NCBI GenBank assembly: GCA_031362985.1
Contig: JANLTO010000030.1
Location: forward strand, 137,226 to 201,225
DNA length: 64,000 nucleotides
Direction: 5' to 3'
Source of the DNA: SHZL01 sp031362985
GTDB lineage: Bacteria > Pseudomonadota > Gammaproteobacteria > Xanthomonadales > SZUA-36
Shown: positions 61,378-64,000 of the stretch, piece after piece
Layout: each line of letters starts with the position of its first letter
How positions within the stretch are numbered: position 1 is the stretch's first letter
Made by a program: the position numbers and the translations under genes
Notes under the pieces: model-generated
The model's database searches: none
Seen by the model: the letters and a program-made list of their open reading frames with translations, nothing else
Told to the model about the DNA's origin: nothing

Positions 61378-62241
61378 TTAAGGGGTGAAGGTCGCGGTCA
61401 ACGATTGATTGTTCTGCATCGCAGTTGCCGACAGGCTGCACGTGTTCCCACCCGTGCACGCCCCTGCCCAGGCCACGAAGTTGCCGCCAGGCTTGGGGAA
61501 GGTCACGGCGACGCCCCACGGGTAGCTGTGCATGCAGGTGCCGGTCGAGCAGGTGAACGTGCCGCCGCTATCGCTAACAGTGCCCGTTCCGACAATCGTC
61601 AAGCTCACTGTCACGAAGTCGAGATCAAAGGTGATGGCGGTGGTGAGCGGCGTCAACATCGTCACGGCGCAACTCGTGCCGGTGCCGATCCCGGCGCAAT
61701 CGCCACTCCACGCGGTGATGTGGCTGCGGGTGGGGGCGGTCGCGGACGGTGTCGCCCTGATCTCGACGCTGGTCGTGTAGGGGTAGGTTGCAGCACAAGT
61801 CTGGAACGATCCACTGGCGTCGATCCTGCACTGGTAGGTACCACTTCCGCTGCCGTTGGTGCTGATGTTGAGGGCGATCGGTCCGTTGCCGAAGTTGGCC
61901 GAGATGCTGCGGTCGACAGACATCGTGAGCGAGCAGTCGATCGCGGTTGTACCGCTGCAGTCACCGCCCCAGGTGCCGACCACGTGGTTGCCGTCGGGCG
62001 TTCCGGTCAGCGTGAGTGTCGTGCCGAACACATAGGCGGTCGCGCAAGGCCCGGCGTTGCCACTGCCGATCGCGCATTGCACGATGCCGCCATTGGTACT
62101 CACGTTCAGCCCCGCAGAAGCCTCGAAACCGTCGGCGAAGGTGAGATCGACCACATCGACCGTCGACCCTGCAGATCCGGGATATTCGATCCAGGTCAGC
62201 GCCTGTATCACGCTAAGTACGAGCAACATCGTCAAATTGGG
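61378..62241 (-). CDS. exported protein with tandem bacterial-repeat (Ig/InlB-B-like) domains
   Basis: About 287 residues from the GTG at 62241, after a GAGG site. An ATG at 62226 is an alternative; a longer frame to 62361 reads into a hairpin repeat. A hydrophobic N-terminus is followed by VVDLTFADGFEASAG, then three to four units built on W-x-G-D/A-C-x-G: VGTWGGDCSG, ITAWSGDCAGIG, FVAWAGACTGG. Paired cysteines suggest disulfides in an exported protein. This repeat type occurs in surface and secreted proteins. No catalytic motif. Convergent with the previous gene. Confidence 0.72.
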   Translation of the reverse strand, partial: PNLTMLLVLSVIQALTWIEYPGSAGSTVDVVDLTFADGFEASAGLNVSTNGGIVQCAIGSGNAGPCATAYVFGTTLTLTGTPDGNHVVGTWGGDCSGTTAIDCSLTMSVDRSISANFGNGPIALNISTNGSGSGTYQCRIDASGSFQTCAATYPYTTSVEIRATPSATAPTRSHITAWSGDCAGIGTGTSCAVTMLTPLTTAITFDLDFVTVSLTIVGTGTVSDSGGTFTCSTGTCMHSYPWGVAVTFPKPGGNFVAWAGACTGGNTCSLSATAMQNNQSLTATFTP

Positions 62242-62287
62242 CACAGGACACCTCTTCGCGGCGCGGGAGTGAGGGTCGGGAATGGGG

Positions 62288-62322
62288 TCAGGGAACATTT
62301 CTTGGCGGGAAATGTTCCCTGA
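62288..62322. repeat. perfect 14-bp inverted repeat (7-nt loop)
   Basis: Arms TCAGGGAACATTTC (62288-62301) and GAAATGTTCCCTGA (62309-62322) pair perfectly around TTGGCGG. The left arm is preceded by GGGG, echoing the GGGGTCAG core of the dispersed repeats read on the other strand. It lies between the promoter region of the minus-strand repeat protein and the eno leader. Confidence 0.8.
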
Positions 62323-62334
62323 GGGGAAAAGTAG

Positions 62335-62448
62335 GATAAAAGCCTTTTTCCCGGAAATCAAATTTACCTGATTATTCTTTGTTCTGGCTTTCGCCTAAGG
62401 GCGCCTGCTTTTGGTGGTCACCCAAGAGCTTACGAATTTTCATCGAAT
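62335..62448 (+). repeat. duplicated eno leader, copy B, left part
   Basis: It matches 60148-60292 (shared GATAAAAG, CCCGGAAATCAAATTTACCTGA, CACCCAAG and TTTTCATCGAAT blocks) with two small deletions. It is separated from the rest of copy B by about 430 bp. Confidence 0.75.
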
Positions 62449-62878
62449 GTTGTCAGCGGTAACTGAATTTGTCCATGCTACACCTCTATTTCAGGTCGAT
62501 TCCTGCCTGCAGGGGAAAAGCCACCGTGCCGCTGTGGTCGTTGCGGCCGATTGTTGGAGTGAGGAGTTTCCTTTGTTTGACAGAACCCCGTATTCGCTGC
62601 AGGTATCGAAGTCGATCTTGAATACCCGCTTCAATCTTTTCGCCCAGGTAATTGATGCCAGGTGCTCGGCTGAAGTTTGGCCCTATTCTGGTGTTGTATT
62701 TTTTTTGCTTGTACCCCGCTTTGGCGGGTAGTTGCCCTGTCGGCGAGTTCGTCCTGGAACTCTGGCCAGTATTCCTCGATGAGGGTAATCCAGGCCTGAG
62801 CCTGGATGTTAAGCACGATCATCGGGCCTATCGTGTTGCCTCCTGATGGAGTTGCCAATAACATGGCTCAAAGTAAGG
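62449..62878. other. 430-bp insertion within the eno leader, no gene recognised
   Basis: This stretch has no counterpart in copy A, where the flanking sequences are only 4-6 bp apart. Both strands carry open frames of 60-106 codons, but none has a recognisable domain or a good ribosome site. A TTTTTTTT run occurs near 62700. It may be the remnant of a mobile element, which I cannot identify. Confidence 0.55.
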
Positions 62879-63007
62879 CCGGGAATCCACTTATACTGCT
62901 CGCTGGGTTTTCGGGGCCACGTCCGTGAAATAACGCCATGCGCTTGGAGAGCTTTTCATAATGACCCGTATAAAAACCCTGCACGCCCGCGAAATCCTGG
63001 ACTCCAG
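62879..63007 (+). repeat. duplicated eno leader, copy B, right part (functional)
   Basis: It contains the TATACT -10-like box at 62892-62897, a GGAG ribosome site and the first 16 codons of the true eno. Nearly identical to 60298-60426 (copy A). Confidence 0.88.
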
Positions 63008-64000
63008 GGGCAACCCCACGCTCGAAGCTGAAGTTCGGCTGGAGTCGGGGGCCTTCGGCCGCGCTGCGGTCCCGTCCGGGGCATCCACCGGCTCACGCGA
63101 AGCCATTGAATTGCGTGATGGTGACATACGTCGCTACCTGGGCAAGGGAGTCACACGGGCAGTGGCCAACGTCAACACTACGCTGGCCAACGCCCTGGTC
63201 GGTACTGATGCTGCTGACCAGGCTGGGCTTGACCAGCGCCTGGTTGAACTCGATGGTACTGAGAACAAGGCAAACCTGGGAGCCAATGCCCTGCTCGGCG
63301 TTTCACTGGCCGCTGCTCATGCCATGGCGGCGCACCAGGGCTTGCCTTTGTGGGCAAGGCTGGCTGGCAGGAAGAACGACCTGACCCTGCCGGTGCCGAT
63401 GATGAACATCATCAACGGCGGGGCGCATGCCGACAACAACGTGGACATGCAGGAATTCATGGTATTGCCGGTAGGATTGCCGAGTTTTTCCGAAGCCCTG
63501 CGCTGCGGAGTGGAAATATTTCATTCCCTTAAAGCCGTGCTGCACAAGCGGGGCAATAACACGGCGGTGGGTGATGAAGGTGGATTTGCCCCGGACCTGC
63601 CCAGCAATGAAGCTGCCGTTGAAGTGATACTGGAGGCCATTGAAAAATCCGGCTACCGGGTCGGCAAAGATGTGTACCTGGGACTGGATGTCGCCTCGTC
63701 GGAATTCTATCGGGATGGCCGTTATCACTTCGAATCCGAGAAGAGGAGTTTCGACTCCAGCGAGTTTGCCCAGTATCTTGAAAGGTGGGTAGCGCAGTAC
63801 CCGATCATAACTGTCGAGGATGGCATGGCCGAAGGCGATTGGGATGGCTGGAAAGAGCTCACCGATCGGGTGGGCGGGATTTGTCAACTGGTGGGCGATG
63901 ACCTGTTCGTCACCAATACCGGGATATTCAAACAAGGCATTGATAGAGGCATCGCCAATTCCATCCTGATCAAGCTGAACCAGATCGGCACCTTGACTGA
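62961..64000 (+). CDS. eno: enolase (3' end outside window)
   Basis: 346 codons are visible of an expected 425-430; the frame is open to the end of the window. Enolase interconverts 2-phosphoglycerate and PEP and is a degradosome partner. Visible signatures: MTRIKTLHAREILDSRGNPT, AAVPSGASTGSREAIELRDG, the catalytic loop region PVPMMNIINGGAHADNNVDM, GDEGGFAPDL, EDGMAEGDWDGWKELTDR, GDDLFVTN and SILIKLNQIGTLT near the end. The usual neighbour kdsA is 6.9 kb away because of the inserted segment. Confidence 0.96.
   Translation, partial: MTRIKTLHAREILDSRGNPTLEAEVRLESGAFGRAAVPSGASTGSREAIELRDGDIRRYLGKGVTRAVANVNTTLANALVGTDAADQAGLDQRLVELDGTENKANLGANALLGVSLAAAHAMAAHQGLPLWARLAGRKNDLTLPVPMMNIINGGAHADNNVDMQEFMVLPVGLPSFSEALRCGVEIFHSLKAVLHKRGNNTAVGDEGGFAPDLPSNEAAVEVILEAIEKSGYRVGKDVYLGLDVASSEFYRDGRYHFESEKRSFDSSEFAQYLERWVAQYPIITVEDGMAEGDWDGWKELTDRVGGICQLVGDDLFVTNTGIFKQGIDRGIANSILIKLNQIGTLT

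Noticed and set aside
61405..62322. 305-codon plus-strand frame opposite the repeat-domain protein
   Set aside because: Arg/Ala/His-rich shadow of the W-x-G-D-C repeat gene; no start signal and no recognisable fold.
62631..62864. 77-codon minus-strand frame in the eno-leader insertion
   Set aside because: No domain, poor start context, and located in a block that looks like remnant DNA; not reported as a gene.
1..64000. CRISPR array, tRNA, rRNA, prophage or integrase
   Set aside because: No regularly spaced palindromic repeats, cloverleaf-type sequences, rRNA segments or phage/integrase genes were recognised.

Overview
The window reads as the chromosome of a GC-rich, Gram-negative gammaproteobacterium. 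The basis is gene content and order: an Lpt/Kds lipopolysaccharide block joined to rpoN-hpf-ptsN, pyrG-kdsA-eno, PBP1B, Hda, MurU/AmgK cell-wall recycling and topoisomerase IV. I cannot name the genus. An HPr kinase together with an EIIA-Man-type protein beside ptsN and rapZ, and a SUF regulator heading sufBCDS, fit lineages outside the Enterobacteriaceae. No rRNA, tRNA, CRISPR array, prophage or intact transposase gene was seen.

Layout. 1-14 kb: 3' end of hrpA, relA, an isolated 1502-residue multi-domain glycosyltransferase on the minus strand, then mrcB (PBP1B) with a TPR lipoprotein that looks like its activator LpoP, a DinG/YoaA-type helicase and tsaB. 14-28.7 kb: a long minus-strand array transcribed kdsD-kdsC-lptC-lptA-lptB-rpoN-hpf-ptsN-hprK-rapZ-EIIA-ptsH-ptsI-mgtE, ending in a second double glycosyltransferase. 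It joins LPS export and Kdo synthesis, sigma-54, ribosome hibernation and a PTS that has EI, HPr, two EIIA proteins and HPr kinase but no sugar permease here. 28.8-36 kb: ibaG-murA, a DUF3108 protein with purN-purM, then a DUF2066 protein, a CDP-alcohol phosphatidyltransferase, hda and a short AMP nucleosidase. 36-43 kb: a large orphan lipoprotein, three-part transhydrogenase (pntAA, pntAB, pntB) and amgK-murU. 43-53 kb: the SUF iron-sulfur operon (regulator, sufB, sufC, sufD, sufS), parC-parE and a small outer-membrane-type protein. 53.5-56 kb: pyrG-kdsA.

The one clearly accessory segment lies between kdsA and eno (about 56.0-62.96 kb), genes that are usually neighbours in gammaproteobacteria. 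It holds a VapC/FitA-like toxin-antitoxin pair between two identical 26-bp repeats; a CSLREA beta-helix gene broken by a frameshift, a nonsense codon and loss of its end at one of those repeats; a ParD antitoxin with a 20-bp palindromic operator but a deleted parE; a duplicated eno promoter with the first 16 codons of eno, placed just before an exported protein gene; and a repeat-domain protein that shares a Phe-x-Asp-Gly-Phe-Glu motif with that exported protein. The eno leader also carries an insertion of about 430 bp.

A second theme is a cluster of short degenerate tandem repeats between 39.7 and 48.6 kb (periods of about 12, 13, 14 and 17-18 bp). They lie in the pnt operon, before the SUF regulator, between sufB and sufC, and in the 3' end of parC. 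Apart from these, most of the window is ordinary core genome.
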